Below, piece by piece: positions 7,073 to 14,888 of a stretch of DNA of 20,244 nucleotides (positions within the stretch are counted from its first letter, which is position 1; the number at the start of each line of letters is the position of its first letter). The stretch comes from CAUZIB01 sp963578805. Its GTDB lineage: Bacteria; Acidobacteriota; Vicinamibacteria; Vicinamibacterales; UBA8438. Location: positions 1 to 20,244 of the forward strand of contig CAUZDY010000049.1 in NCBI GenBank assembly GCA_963578805.1, given 5' to 3'. The position numbers and the translations under genes were made by a program. Below the pieces are notes generated by a model. It saw only the letters and a program-made list of their open reading frames with translations, did no database searches and had not been told where the DNA came from.

Positions 7073-8815
7073 ATGAAATGGAAACTTGTCGCACGACCTC
7101 TACTCGTGGTGATAACGGTCGCCAGCACTCCGGGTGCGGCAACTGCCGCCGACTACCACCACGTGCACATCACGGCATCAAGCCCGAGCGAGGCGGTCAA
7201 CTGGTACACGGAATACATGGATTGCCAGCCGATTTCAGACCGCCGAGACGTCGCCGACTGTGACGGTGTCGAGTTCGTGTTCGTGGTGCAGCCGACGATG
7301 GGGAGCACCCAAGGCACCGGGGTGAATCACATCAGTTTCTCCTTCCCCGATCTACCCACCAAAATGGCCGCACTCGAATCGGTTGGCGTCCGAGGGTCCG
7401 GGGTGAGACTCCAGCGGTTCCCTGATGGTTCGACGCTTCGGGATGTTCCCGGTTTGTTTAAAATTGGATTCATTTTTGATCCTTGGGGAACCCGGATCGA
7501 GTTGGTCGAGGATAAAGCCGACCTCGGCTTTCATCATGTCCACCTGAGCGCAACCGACCCTGAGGCAACGTTAGCCTGGTACCGAGACACGATGGGTGGA
7601 GAGCCGGCCAGTCTCAAGGGCACGCTGAACGGGTTACGTTTCGGCGATATCTGGCTATTAGCCTCCGAGCATCCCGGTGGAACACCGGCGACTACAGGAG
7701 GACGTGCCATCGATCACATCGCATTCGCGGTAACAGACCTTAATGCCGCAGCAGCCGTCATGCGGCAACAGGGGGTGGTGTTCCAAGAAGAACCGAAGGT
7801 GCCAGAGAACGCCAGGACGGCCGCGCAACGCGCATTTGTGGCTGGTCCGGATAATGTCCGAGTGGCAATCGTCGAGTCAGGATTTGCCGGGATCACAATC
7901 GAGCGCCCTGCTAACGCGGTCACGACCGATACCGCTCCATACAACGTTCCGCTCACTCCGTGGGGTGAACCCGACTTGCAGGGTGTCTGGACTGGGAATT
8001 CCTCGCACGGCATTCCGCTCGAACGCCCGGAAAACCTGAGCGACGTCGAGAACTTGACCCCTGAAGAGGCCGAGGCCAGGCGCGAACGTGGGACACTCGG
8101 CAGCATCTGGGGGTATGAGCGGGAGTGGCGGGACACCACGCTTGGCTACGTCAAGACCGCTCCGTCGACCCAGGTAGCGATGATCATAGATCCACCTGAC
8201 GGCCGCATTCCGCCGCGGACGGCGCCAGGAGAAAAACTCGCGGCGATGGTGCGAGAGGAACAGGCGCGAACCGCTGACAGGCCCGCGGGAGGACCTGAGG
8301 ATCTTTCATCGTGGGTACGGTGTATCACCCGTGGCCTACCCCGGATGATGATGCCGGGCGTCTACAACAATGGCTTACAGATCGCACAAGGCCCCGGGTT
8401 CGTCACGATCCAGAAGGAGATGATCCACGAGACCCGCATTATTCCGACCACCGAACGCCAGCGCCTCGGCTCGAGCATCACGACCTGGCTTGGTGACCCG
8501 CAAGGGCGATGGGACGGCGACTCACTCATCATCGAATCGACGAACTTCAACGGCGGCGCACCGTTTCAAGGGTCGAGCGAGAATATGCGACTCACCGAAC
8601 GCTATACACGTGTTGGTGAAACAAGACTTGAATACCGGTTCACCATCGACGATCAGACGATCTGGACCAGGCCGTGGACCGGCGTCTTTCATTTCGACTT
8701 AGACGACGAACAGTACGAGCTCGTGGAGTATGCGTGCCACGAAGGAAACTACGGTATGACGAACATCTTGAGCGGTGCTCGGGCTCGAGATGCCGCTGAG
8801 GTGGCTAGCCCATAG
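7073..8815 (+). CDS. Secreted fusion: two VOC (glyoxalase/dioxygenase-fold) domains plus a PDLQGVW domain
   Basis: 580 residues from the ATG at 7073, with AGGTG 7 bases upstream. Residues 1-26 are a signal peptide (ATA-A-D). Residues about 27-147 form a first VOC domain: H-H-V-H-I (29-33), a second half starting at V-N-H-I-S-F (84-89), and G-T-R-I-E-L-V-E (139-146). Residues about 150-270 form a second VOC domain: H-H-V-H-L (154-158), I-D-H-I-A-F (213-218) and V-A-I-V-E (264-268). The histidines and terminal glutamates sit where VOC enzymes bind metal. Residues 288-580 are a full PDLQGVW domain, with P-D-L-Q-G-V-W (300-306), C417 in C-I-T-R-G-L-P-R, W-D-G-D-S-L-I-I, W-T-R-P-W-T and C555 in A-C-H-E-G-N. 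VOC proteins are usually cytoplasmic, so an exported double VOC fused to an uncharacterised secreted domain is unusual. DUF6152 follows 13 bases later. Confidence 0.88.
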   Translation: MKWKLVARPLLVVITVASTPGAATAADYHHVHITASSPSEAVNWYTEYMDCQPISDRRDVADCDGVEFVFVVQPTMGSTQGTGVNHISFSFPDLPTKMAALESVGVRGSGVRLQRFPDGSTLRDVPGLFKIGFIFDPWGTRIELVEDKADLGFHHVHLSATDPEATLAWYRDTMGGEPASLKGTLNGLRFGDIWLLASEHPGGTPATTGGRAIDHIAFAVTDLNAAAAVMRQQGVVFQEEPKVPENARTAAQRAFVAGPDNVRVAIVESGFAGITIERPANAVTTDTAPYNVPLTPWGEPDLQGVWTGNSSHGIPLERPENLSDVENLTPEEAEARRERGTLGSIWGYEREWRDTTLGYVKTAPSTQVAMIIDPPDGRIPPRTAPGEKLAAMVREEQARTADRPAGGPEDLSSWVRCITRGLPRMMMPGVYNNGLQIAQGPGFVTIQKEMIHETRIIPTTERQRLGSSITTWLGDPQGRWDGDSLIIESTNFNGGAPFQGSSENMRLTERYTRVGETRLEYRFTIDDQTIWTRPWTGVFHFDLDDEQYELVEYACHEGNYGMTNILSGARARDAAEVASP

Positions 8816-8828
8816 TGGAGGACACGGC

Positions 8829-9275
8829 ATGCGAGACAAAGTAGCAGGCATCGCGGTCGGAGCGGGACTGAGTGTCGGGCTCTTCCTCGTCACCGCGCCG
8901 GTGATCGCCCATCACGCTTTTTCGGCTGAGTTCGACGCCAGCCGGCCGGTCGCCCTCCGCGGACGAATCACAAAAATGGAGTGGATTAACCCGCATGCCT
9001 GGATGCACCTTGAGGTCACGAACGAGGACGGCACCGTCGAGAACTGGATGGTTGAAGCCGGGCCTCCAGGGGCACTGGTTCGACGTGGCTGGACTCGCGA
9101 CTCGGTCACGCCTGGCATCGAAGTGCTGGTTGAGGGCTATCAGGCACTGGATGGCGAATTTCGCGCTAACGGCCGCGACGTTACGTTCCCAGATGGCCGT
9201 CGACTCTTCGCCGGATCATCCGGGACAGGTGCCCCGCTGGATGGCAGAGACGAGACCGAACCGAGTCCCCGGTAG
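8829..9275 (+). CDS. Secreted DUF6152-family protein
   Basis: 148 residues from the ATG at 8829, with a strong GGAGG at 8817-8821. Residues 1-27 are a signal peptide ending P-V-I-A. Cleavage there would leave a mature N-terminus starting His28-His29-A-F-S-A-E-F-D. The rest matches DUF6152: V-A-L-R-G-R-I-T-K-M-E-W-I-N-P-H-A-W (41-58), N-W-M-V-E-A-G-P-P-G-A-L-V-R-R-G-W, and D-G-R-R-L-F-A-G-S-S. The fold is probably a small beta-barrel. The histidines (28, 29, 56 and 60) suggest metal binding, but no activity is established for the family to my knowledge. Last gene of the operon with the two PDLQGVW proteins; such genes are frequent neighbours in Acidobacteriota. Confidence 0.85.
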   Translation: MRDKVAGIAVGAGLSVGLFLVTAPVIAHHAFSAEFDASRPVALRGRITKMEWINPHAWMHLEVTNEDGTVENWMVEAGPPGALVRRGWTRDSVTPGIEVLVEGYQALDGEFRANGRDVTFPDGRRLFAGSSGTGAPLDGRDETEPSPR

Positions 9276-9304
9276 ATCGCTTCCGAACGGCACCCGCCAT
9301 ACCC

Positions 9305-10273
9305 TCACCGAAATATCACCCTCTCAAGGCTTGGGGGATCCTGGTCCGCAAAGTGGGGATGAACAACGTAGATGTGATCGCCGACGACCGCCCCGGTCGT
9401 CGCTTGCGTCTCGTATGGTGCCACCGCCACCCGTTGCGCCGTGCCCCAGTCGTCCTCGCTCGTCAACGTCACGACGCGGCTCTCCGAATTACTCACAATG
9501 GCGAGGCGACCATCGGACATCCACACCATTCCGTCCTGCCCGTCAATCTCCTCGGAGAGCGTGACCCTGCTCGCGCCAGCCGGGTCGTCGACCGGGACCT
9601 TCCAAAGGTCAGGGCCACCGCAGACCAGAAGATACCCAGAGGGGTGGTAGACGATTCCGTTCGGTCCAAATCCGTCGAATCGATGCAAAACGGAAACTTC
9701 GTAATCGGGACCAACCCGATAGAGGGTACTCATCCGCGTGTCAGTCACGTACGCCGTTCCATCATCCGAAACCGCGACGTCGTTCGCAAAGTACGCGGCG
9801 TCGGCAGGGGCATCCGTGATGGCGGCGGCAAGATCAACCATGGCGATCCGCTCACTGGTTGTCAGGTTATAGACGCCGAGCTTTGCCTGCCCCGCGCTAG
9901 CACCCTCAAAGACCGACCGGTCGGCGTTCGCCACGAGCAGGCGGTTGTTAGGTTCATCAACCTCGATCCCGACCGATGAGACCAGGTCGGGATCACTCAC
10001 CACTGTCGTCACCCGACCGTCATCGTGGATTTCCAACACCGAACCTTCCGAGAGTGACCCGGTCAAGAACCGGTTGTTTGTCGTGTCGTACTCCACACCC
10101 TCAGGAATGAACCCTCCACGCTCCGCAACGATCGTTGCAGGCGGAGTAACCTCTGACGGCATCAAAGTCCCAGATTCCACCGCGTCTGGTTCTGGTGCGG
10201 ACTGCTCGGGTTCACCGACGCATCCCACGAACGTCCCTGCTGCGACGACCATCGCGAGCACCTTGTTCCACAT
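9305..10273 (-). CDS. Lipoprotein beta-propeller, SMP-30/gluconolactonase-like
   Basis: 322 residues from the ATG at 10273, which has GGAGG 8 bases upstream. An ATG five codons earlier overlaps that ribosome site and is less likely. Residues 1-18 end in the lipobox-like F-V-G-C, so Cys18 should be lipidated. An acidic, proline-rich linker (about 20-50) leads into a propeller of repeated short strands: F-I-P-E-G-V-E-Y-D, S-V-G-I-E-V-D-E-P-N-N-R-L-L-V-A-N-A-D, F-A-N-D-V-A-V-S-D-D-G-T-A-Y-V-T-D-T, G-F-G-P-N-G-I-V-Y and G-Q-D-G-M-V-W-M-S-D-G-R. The acidic and asparagine residues at loop tops recall the metal site of SMP-30-like lactonases. It may hydrolyse a lactone or simply bind a ligand. It converges with the DUF6152 gene, 29 bases between stops. 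Confidence 0.78.
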   Translation of the reverse strand: MWNKVLAMVVAAGTFVGCVGEPEQSAPEPDAVESGTLMPSEVTPPATIVAERGGFIPEGVEYDTTNNRFLTGSLSEGSVLEIHDDGRVTTVVSDPDLVSSVGIEVDEPNNRLLVANADRSVFEGASAGQAKLGVYNLTTSERIAMVDLAAAITDAPADAAYFANDVAVSDDGTAYVTDTRMSTLYRVGPDYEVSVLHRFDGFGPNGIVYHPSGYLLVCGGPDLWKVPVDDPAGASRVTLSEEIDGQDGMVWMSDGRLAIVSNSESRVVTLTSEDDWGTAQRVAVAPYETQATTGAVVGDHIYVVHPHFADQDPPSLERVIFR

Positions 10274-10377
10274 AAAGGAGACCTCCACATCTCTTTGCCG
10301 TCGTCAGCAAGCCACAAGCGATCCAAGGTGTACGTCAGACGGGAATAAAGCTGATAAATTCTACTCTTACGGCCAGT

Positions 10378-10596
10378 TCACGTCTTCACTCGCTTCGAGA
10401 TAACACCGTTAGATACGTACTCCGGATACAGCGTATACTTGTGTCCTACCCGTGGAACCTCGCTTAAATCGCGAGCCGCCTCGACAGACCGAATACTTTC
10501 GATATACTCCGCCAGAAGGTCGTGCTCAATCGCGCCTGCAACAACGAATCCCTTGCAGTAGGTACACATTTGAAGATCAGCCCTAATAGCGTCCAC
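10378..10596 (-). CDS. Possible small hypothetical protein or gene remnant
   Basis: An open frame of 72 codons from a GTG at 10596, or 63 from the ATG at 10569; neither has a good ribosome site. The frame also stays open for nine codons upstream, back to a TGA, and these read as an amphipathic helix. The product contains C-T-Y-C near its start, then a mostly acidic helical stretch, and ends K-R-V-K-T. I do not recognise it. Codon choice looks ordinary for the region, so it may be a real small gene or the surviving end of a lost one. It sits alone between the lipoprotein and crotonase genes. Confidence 0.3.
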   Translation of the reverse strand: MDAIRADLQMCTYCKGFVVAGAIEHDLLAEYIESIRSVEAARDLSEVPRVGHKYTLYPEYVSNGVISKRVKT

Positions 10597-10746
10597 GGTT
10601 TCAAGTCGGTCGACCAGATCCGTTCAGCTAGACCACAAACATCTCGTCATTCCTTACGTAGAATGTGTCAACAATACTGCCGGCCTGCACCGTCGTGACA
10701 GGGTCATGTCTATCCGGTGCGCCGCAAGCGAGAAAGGATACGAAAC

Positions 10747-11556
10747 ATGGCCATCAGGATAGAAAAGGACGGATCCGTGACCACCGTGGTTCATAGTCGA
10801 CCGGAAGCCAGGAACGCCATGGACCCGGACTCTGCAGATGCCCTGGTTGATGCGTTCATTGCGTTCGAGGCGGACGACAGTGCGCACGTGGCAGTTCTGT
10901 GGGGTGAAGGCGGAGCGTTCTGTGCTGGGTGGGATCTGAAGGTCGTTTCTAACCTGTCCCCTGTCACACTGGAGCGCGACCTGGCGTTTCCGGAACCGGA
11001 TCCACCAGATATCAACGCGGTTCCACGTGGCCCGCTCGGACCGACACGCTTGGAGCTCTCCAAGCCGGTCATTGCAGCGATTGCTGGTCCCGCTGTCGCC
11101 GGCGGCATGGAACTCGCCCTGTGGTGCGATATCCGGATCATGGAGAGAGACGCCTATCTTGGCGTGTACTGCCGCCGCTGGGGAGTGCCCCTGATCGATG
11201 GAGGGACCGTCCGCCTCCCACGGCTCGTAGGGCAAGGCCGAGCGCTAGAGCTCATCCTCACCGGGCGCAAGGTTATGGCTGAGGAGTGTCTACAAATCGG
11301 GGCATGTGAGTCGGTCGTATCCAACGGAGAGAGCCGCACCGCCGCGGAGACCATGGCGCAGGAAATCGCGCGATTTCCCCAGGCATGTGTGCGTGCCGAC
11401 CGCCGGTCTACCATCCGGCAACATGGTAAGACGCTTCGGGAAGCCATGAAATACGAGTGGAAGAACGGCCAATCACCGATGCACGAAGAAGCGGTTGAGG
11501 GCGCGACGCGTTTTTCGCGCGGTCTCGGGAGGCACGGAGACTACAAAAGAATTTAA
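10747..11556 (+). CDS. Enoyl-CoA hydratase/isomerase (crotonase) family protein
   Basis: 269 residues from the ATG at 10747, with AAGGA 8 bases upstream. An in-frame GTG 10 codons earlier has no ribosome site. Crotonase marks are G-G-A-F-C-A-G-W-D-L-K (55-65, oxyanion-hole loop) and G-P-A-V-A-G-G-M-E-L-A-L-W-C-D (114-128). Glu122 aligns with Glu144 of rat mitochondrial hydratase. The position of the second catalytic glutamate (Glu164 in rat), 20 residues on, is Cys142 in Y-C-R-R-W-G-V-P-L-I-D-G-G-T. That block is typical of a crotonase subfamily annotated only as enoyl-CoA hydratase, so simple hydration of enoyl-CoA is doubtful. It acts on a CoA thioester in the cytoplasm. No neighbouring fatty-acid gene specifies the substrate. 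Confidence 0.9.
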   Translation: MAIRIEKDGSVTTVVHSRPEARNAMDPDSADALVDAFIAFEADDSAHVAVLWGEGGAFCAGWDLKVVSNLSPVTLERDLAFPEPDPPDINAVPRGPLGPTRLELSKPVIAAIAGPAVAGGMELALWCDIRIMERDAYLGVYCRRWGVPLIDGGTVRLPRLVGQGRALELILTGRKVMAEECLQIGACESVVSNGESRTAAETMAQEIARFPQACVRADRRSTIRQHGKTLREAMKYEWKNGQSPMHEEAVEGATRFSRGLGRHGDYKRI

Positions 11557-11787
11557 GGAGAGAGAAAACTGCCGGCCTCTTAACTTTTGGCATCGGCTCG
11601 GCTAAGTTTTTCAAGTGCCACGCGGTATAACCGTTTAACCAGCGTGCCGCCACCGGAGTCGAGGCGTCGACGCTTCTCACGTAGTTTTGATGGTCTCGAA
11701 AAGGCTGAGTGGTAAGGGACTTCCTGTGCGATAGGAGCGACCGCGCGCTAACACTGCCAGCCACACCATTCACTGCTACCATATGTG

Positions 11788-12195
11788 ATGGCTCTTGATG
11801 AACATGACTTCTTTACAAAGAAACCAGAGAACCGATCGGGACGGTATCAGTGCCCCAGATGTAGTCGGAGCGGCGACTACAACATCCGGTGGGTGCGGCA
11901 CTCGAAGAAGGACCGGTTACCACCCGCCGCCGACGGCGGCGACCGGGCCAAGTTCGAAAAGCTCAGAGATTACCTGCTCCGCCTGGACGACGCGGTCACG
12001 TGTAAGACCTGCGGTAAGCGATTCGAGATCCCCTCACAGCACTCCTTGATGTTCGTCGACCAACTCGGAGGGCTTCCCAACGAGGAAGACCTAGAACGAG
12101 AGATCACCGCCGCTGCAGGAGAGACGGAACCCGAAACTGAAAGCAAGCCGAGACTACCAGCACGATTCACGCGAAAGTCGGGTGGCTGGAAGTAG
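11788..12195 (+). CDS. Small zinc-ribbon-like hypothetical protein
   Basis: 135 residues from the ATG at 11788, although the GTG just before it and an out-of-frame ATG at 11783 leave the start uncertain; no ribosome site is visible. Two C-x-x-C pairs, Cys22/Cys25 (C-P-R-C) and Cys72/Cys75 (C-K-T-C-G-K-R-F-E), should bind one zinc ion. The stretch between is basic and helical. The C-terminal third is acidic and then basic (P-A-R-F-T-R-K-S-G-G-W-K) and probably disordered. It could bind nucleic acid or act as an adaptor; I know no named family. It converges with the isocitrate lyase gene, 39 bases between stops. Function unknown. Confidence 0.7.
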   Translation: MALDEHDFFTKKPENRSGRYQCPRCSRSGDYNIRWVRHSKKDRLPPAADGGDRAKFEKLRDYLLRLDDAVTCKTCGKRFEIPSQHSLMFVDQLGGLPNEEDLEREITAAAGETEPETESKPRLPARFTRKSGGWK

Positions 12196-12234
12196 TAGGC
12201 GCCACCCTTTCGTTCACCGACACCGTGTATTCCA

Positions 12235-14508
12235 TCAGACCCGGACAATCTGATCCTGCTTGGTGATTAGCCGCGCGAGCGCCACTCGGTCTAGGTCCAG
12301 CAGTTCGGAGACCCGCTTTGCGTTGATCTCCGTCACGATAATCTGGCCAACTTCCTGGTTAACGGTCTTGAAAATCCCGTGTTCCATCATCTTGTTTGAC
12401 TGATAGCTGTTGTCGTCGGTTGGGCTAACATAGTGGACAAACTCCACTTTGTACCGGTGCACTAGATACAAATGGATCAAGGTCATTAGACGTTTCTGCC
12501 GCAACGCCTCATCGAAAGTATTCTGGTCACGAACGATCAGAATCCGGTGACCCACTCGGTCCCGGATCGGAGAGAAAATGACATTTGCCAACTTGTCGCC
12601 TGACCCCCCGATAATCCGTAACTCGAGCAGTTCCGATCCGGCCTGCTGAGGCCGAAGTTCAACCCGCAGCCCGCCCGGAAGCTGGTAGTGCTCGGCCCAC
12701 ATCGCCAGCCACTCCTCGAGCAGCTTCGTCGGGATCTCCGTTTGGACGAGGTGCTGACTCTGCGTGGAAGCCTTCCCCATAGCCTTGGTGGTCGCCGTGC
12801 GTCCCGACGAGGCGGCCAGGGCCGCATCGAGTCGGGGGCCACCGGCCAATGTCTGCGGCGTGCGGTAGGGTGACTCGACCAACCTGATTTTCCGTTGCAG
12901 CCGCGCCAGCGCGAGCATTCCGTCCTGCTTGATGGCTGTCGCGAACTCCTCACTCGCCACACCGTCGATCTGGTGCCCCCCGTAGGTGATGAAATTGAAG
13001 ACAAACCCCAGCTTGCCCAACTCTTCCGGAAACTCGCGTATCTCATCATCCGACATGCCGGTCGTATCCCAGTTGAACGACGGAGAAAGGTTGTACGCCA
13101 GCATCTTGTCTGGGAATTTCGCGTGGATCGCCTCGGCAAACTCTCGGGCGTCATCGAGATTCGCGGTCTTCGTCTCCATCCAGAGGAGATCTGAGAACGG
13201 CGACACGGCCAGCGACCTAGCAATCGCATACCGCAGGCCACCCCTCACCTGGTAGTAACCTTCTGGCGTCATGGCCAGCTCACAATCCCAATCGATATCG
13301 ACCCCGAGCTTCTGCGCCTTGGCACGGGCCGCTGCCAGCGAAGCCTGGCTAGCAAATGCCTTCCAGGTCTCCACGCTAATTGCACATGTCCCGCCCTCTC
13401 TGAGGCACAACTCGATCGCCTTCGCCACAGCCTCAGCATAGGTCGTAAGATCAGCCTCCTCGACCCAGACGTCAACGAATTTATTGGTCACTTCATCGAC
13501 GAACCAGTCCGCGCTCTTGTCCGGTCTCCGTTTCTGCTCCTGGATCTTCTTCTGAACCCACGTCAACAGACCAGCGCGCTCAAACCAGGCATAGGCTTGC
13601 GCGTAGTCGTTCTCTTCCAAGTCATACAAAAGATGTCCTCGGACATCCTCCATTCCAGCCTCATGCACGTAATTCAGAAGCGCCAGATAGCCGACCTTGT
13701 ATGATGGTAAGCCGACAGCAGCGGTCCCAAGCAGAAACGGTTGATCGCGCTCGTCGCCGCGCCCGTCGATGAGATTCGCAGCCTCCGCGTCCGTGCGCGC
13801 AACGATGATTCCTGGCACGCCCATAATATCGAGTTGGAATCTCGCTGCGTTGAGCCGCTTGATCTGTTCGTTCTGCGAGACCAACACCTTGCCACCCTGG
13901 TGACCGCACTTCTTCGTGCCCGGTCTCTGATCCTCGATGTGGTAACCAGGGACGCCCACCTCCACAAAACGCCGGATGAGGTTCCGCACGTGTGGATCCC
14001 CTCCATGCCCGGTGTCCGCGTCTGCGATGATGAACGGCCTGAAGTCATGGGTAACCGAGCCCTGTCGCTCCTCCTCCGTCATTTGCAAGCGGAGATACCG
14101 CTGATTTTTGTCGGCGATCAACAGTGCACGCACGATCGTCGCCGCCTCATCTGGAACCTGACTCAGGGGGTAGCTTGCAAGGTCTGGCCCGGGATCCTCG
14201 GTCACTGAGCCCTTCGCCGATGTCGCCCACCCGCCAAGGTAGATCCCCTCGATCCCAATGCGTTTCATCGCTACTGCTTGTCCCGGGGAATACGGACCAA
14301 ACGTCGTGATGCTGTGCCTTTTCTGGAAAAGCTCCACCAGACGCGGGTAGAACGCCTCCGCCGCGGCGCGGGCGATCGTGTAGTCCTGGTGGATCGTTCC
14401 TCGTTGCTCGACCACCTGGTCGGCCGAATACAACCGGGTAATCATCTCGAAGCGAGAACTGGTAAACCACTCCCGGGTCTCGTCGACTTCTTGCTGAAAC
14501 GTACTCAT
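12235..14508 (-). CDS. aceA: Isocitrate lyase, long ICL2/AceA2 type with C-terminal regulatory-like domain
   Basis: 757 residues from the ATG at 14508; a GAGAG-type site lies just upstream, and the 34-codon extension before it is not protein-like. The enzyme cleaves isocitrate to glyoxylate and succinate (glyoxylate shunt) and in some bacteria also cleaves 2-methylisocitrate. Key motifs are D-A-D-T-G-H-G-G (163-170, Mg site), the catalytic K-K-C-G-H (199-203, Cys201), W-M-E-T-K-T-A-N (443-450) and N-L-S-P-S-F-N-W (473-480). Ordinary bacterial enzymes are about 430 residues. This one has the long insertion and the roughly 170-residue C-terminal domain (about 590-757) of mycobacterial ICL2, where acetyl-CoA or propionyl-CoA binding to that domain activates the enzyme. 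No malate synthase gene is in the window. Confidence 0.95.
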   Translation of the reverse strand: MSTFQQEVDETREWFTSSRFEMITRLYSADQVVEQRGTIHQDYTIARAAAEAFYPRLVELFQKRHSITTFGPYSPGQAVAMKRIGIEGIYLGGWATSAKGSVTEDPGPDLASYPLSQVPDEAATIVRALLIADKNQRYLRLQMTEEERQGSVTHDFRPFIIADADTGHGGDPHVRNLIRRFVEVGVPGYHIEDQRPGTKKCGHQGGKVLVSQNEQIKRLNAARFQLDIMGVPGIIVARTDAEAANLIDGRGDERDQPFLLGTAAVGLPSYKVGYLALLNYVHEAGMEDVRGHLLYDLEENDYAQAYAWFERAGLLTWVQKKIQEQKRRPDKSADWFVDEVTNKFVDVWVEEADLTTYAEAVAKAIELCLREGGTCAISVETWKAFASQASLAAARAKAQKLGVDIDWDCELAMTPEGYYQVRGGLRYAIARSLAVSPFSDLLWMETKTANLDDAREFAEAIHAKFPDKMLAYNLSPSFNWDTTGMSDDEIREFPEELGKLGFVFNFITYGGHQIDGVASEEFATAIKQDGMLALARLQRKIRLVESPYRTPQTLAGGPRLDAALAASSGRTATTKAMGKASTQSQHLVQTEIPTKLLEEWLAMWAEHYQLPGGLRVELRPQQAGSELLELRIIGGSGDKLANVIFSPIRDRVGHRILIVRDQNTFDEALRQKRLMTLIHLYLVHRYKVEFVHYVSPTDDNSYQSNKMMEHGIFKTVNQEVGQIIVTEINAKRVSELLDLDRVALARLITKQDQIVRV

Positions 14509-14657
14509 ACTGCTCTCACTTTTCCCTACCAGTTTGGATTGGTATCGTGCGTTTTTTGACCGAATCGGTCGACGCGGTGAGCGGTACTGGCCTCGTAGGC
14601 CAGGGCTCACATTGAGATTCTACCCGAAGCGTGGTCGAGAGAACTAGGAGTCTTGGC

Positions 14658-14888
14658 TTAGAAGGCCTCGCGATCTCCGTTTATCGTGGATGGTCCGTCT
14701 TCACGGGGTACGGCGACTGACACCGAACCCTTGGCCTGATGCCAGCCTTTTCTCCAAAGGTCGGTACGTTCCTTGGTAAGCGGGTTCGTCCAAGTCGGTC
14801 GCCGCTTGCACCGCACCTCGCGACCGTGCGCGATCACATCCACCGACGAAACATTCTCGATCCGCCGACCTCCTGATTTTTCACCCAT
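14658..14888 (-). CDS. Small Rmf/CrpP-like protein (putative ribosome-associated factor)
   Basis: The frame is open much further upstream, but I place the start at the ATG at 14888, which has AAGGT about 7 bases before it. That gives 76 residues, very basic in the middle. Residues 20-52 follow the Rmf/CrpP pattern: A-H-G-R, a basic stretch K-R-R, then T-N-P-L, then L-W-R-K-G-W-H-Q-A. In ribosome modulation factor and relatives the order is a glycine/alanine helix, an N-P turn and a W-x-x-G-W-x-x-A helix. Rmf pairs ribosomes into inactive 100S dimers in stationary phase. The gene lies in the gap between aceA and the SGNH hydrolase gene, all three on the minus strand. The match is by eye, so the family call is tentative; a chance ORF remains possible. 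Confidence 0.5.
   Translation of the reverse strand: MGEKSGGRRIENVSSVDVIAHGREVRCKRRPTWTNPLTKERTDLWRKGWHQAKGSVSVAVPREDGPSTINGDREAF

Noticed and set aside
9353..9979. 208-codon plus-strand open frame opposite the lipoprotein propeller
   Set aside because: Antisense shadow of a gene with signal peptide, lipobox and propeller repeats; the product is rich in Arg and His with no domain.
12537..13241. 234-codon minus-strand frame inside isocitrate lyase
   Set aside because: Same-strand alternative frame of aceA, with a very Arg/Ser/Trp-rich translation typical of a shadow frame.
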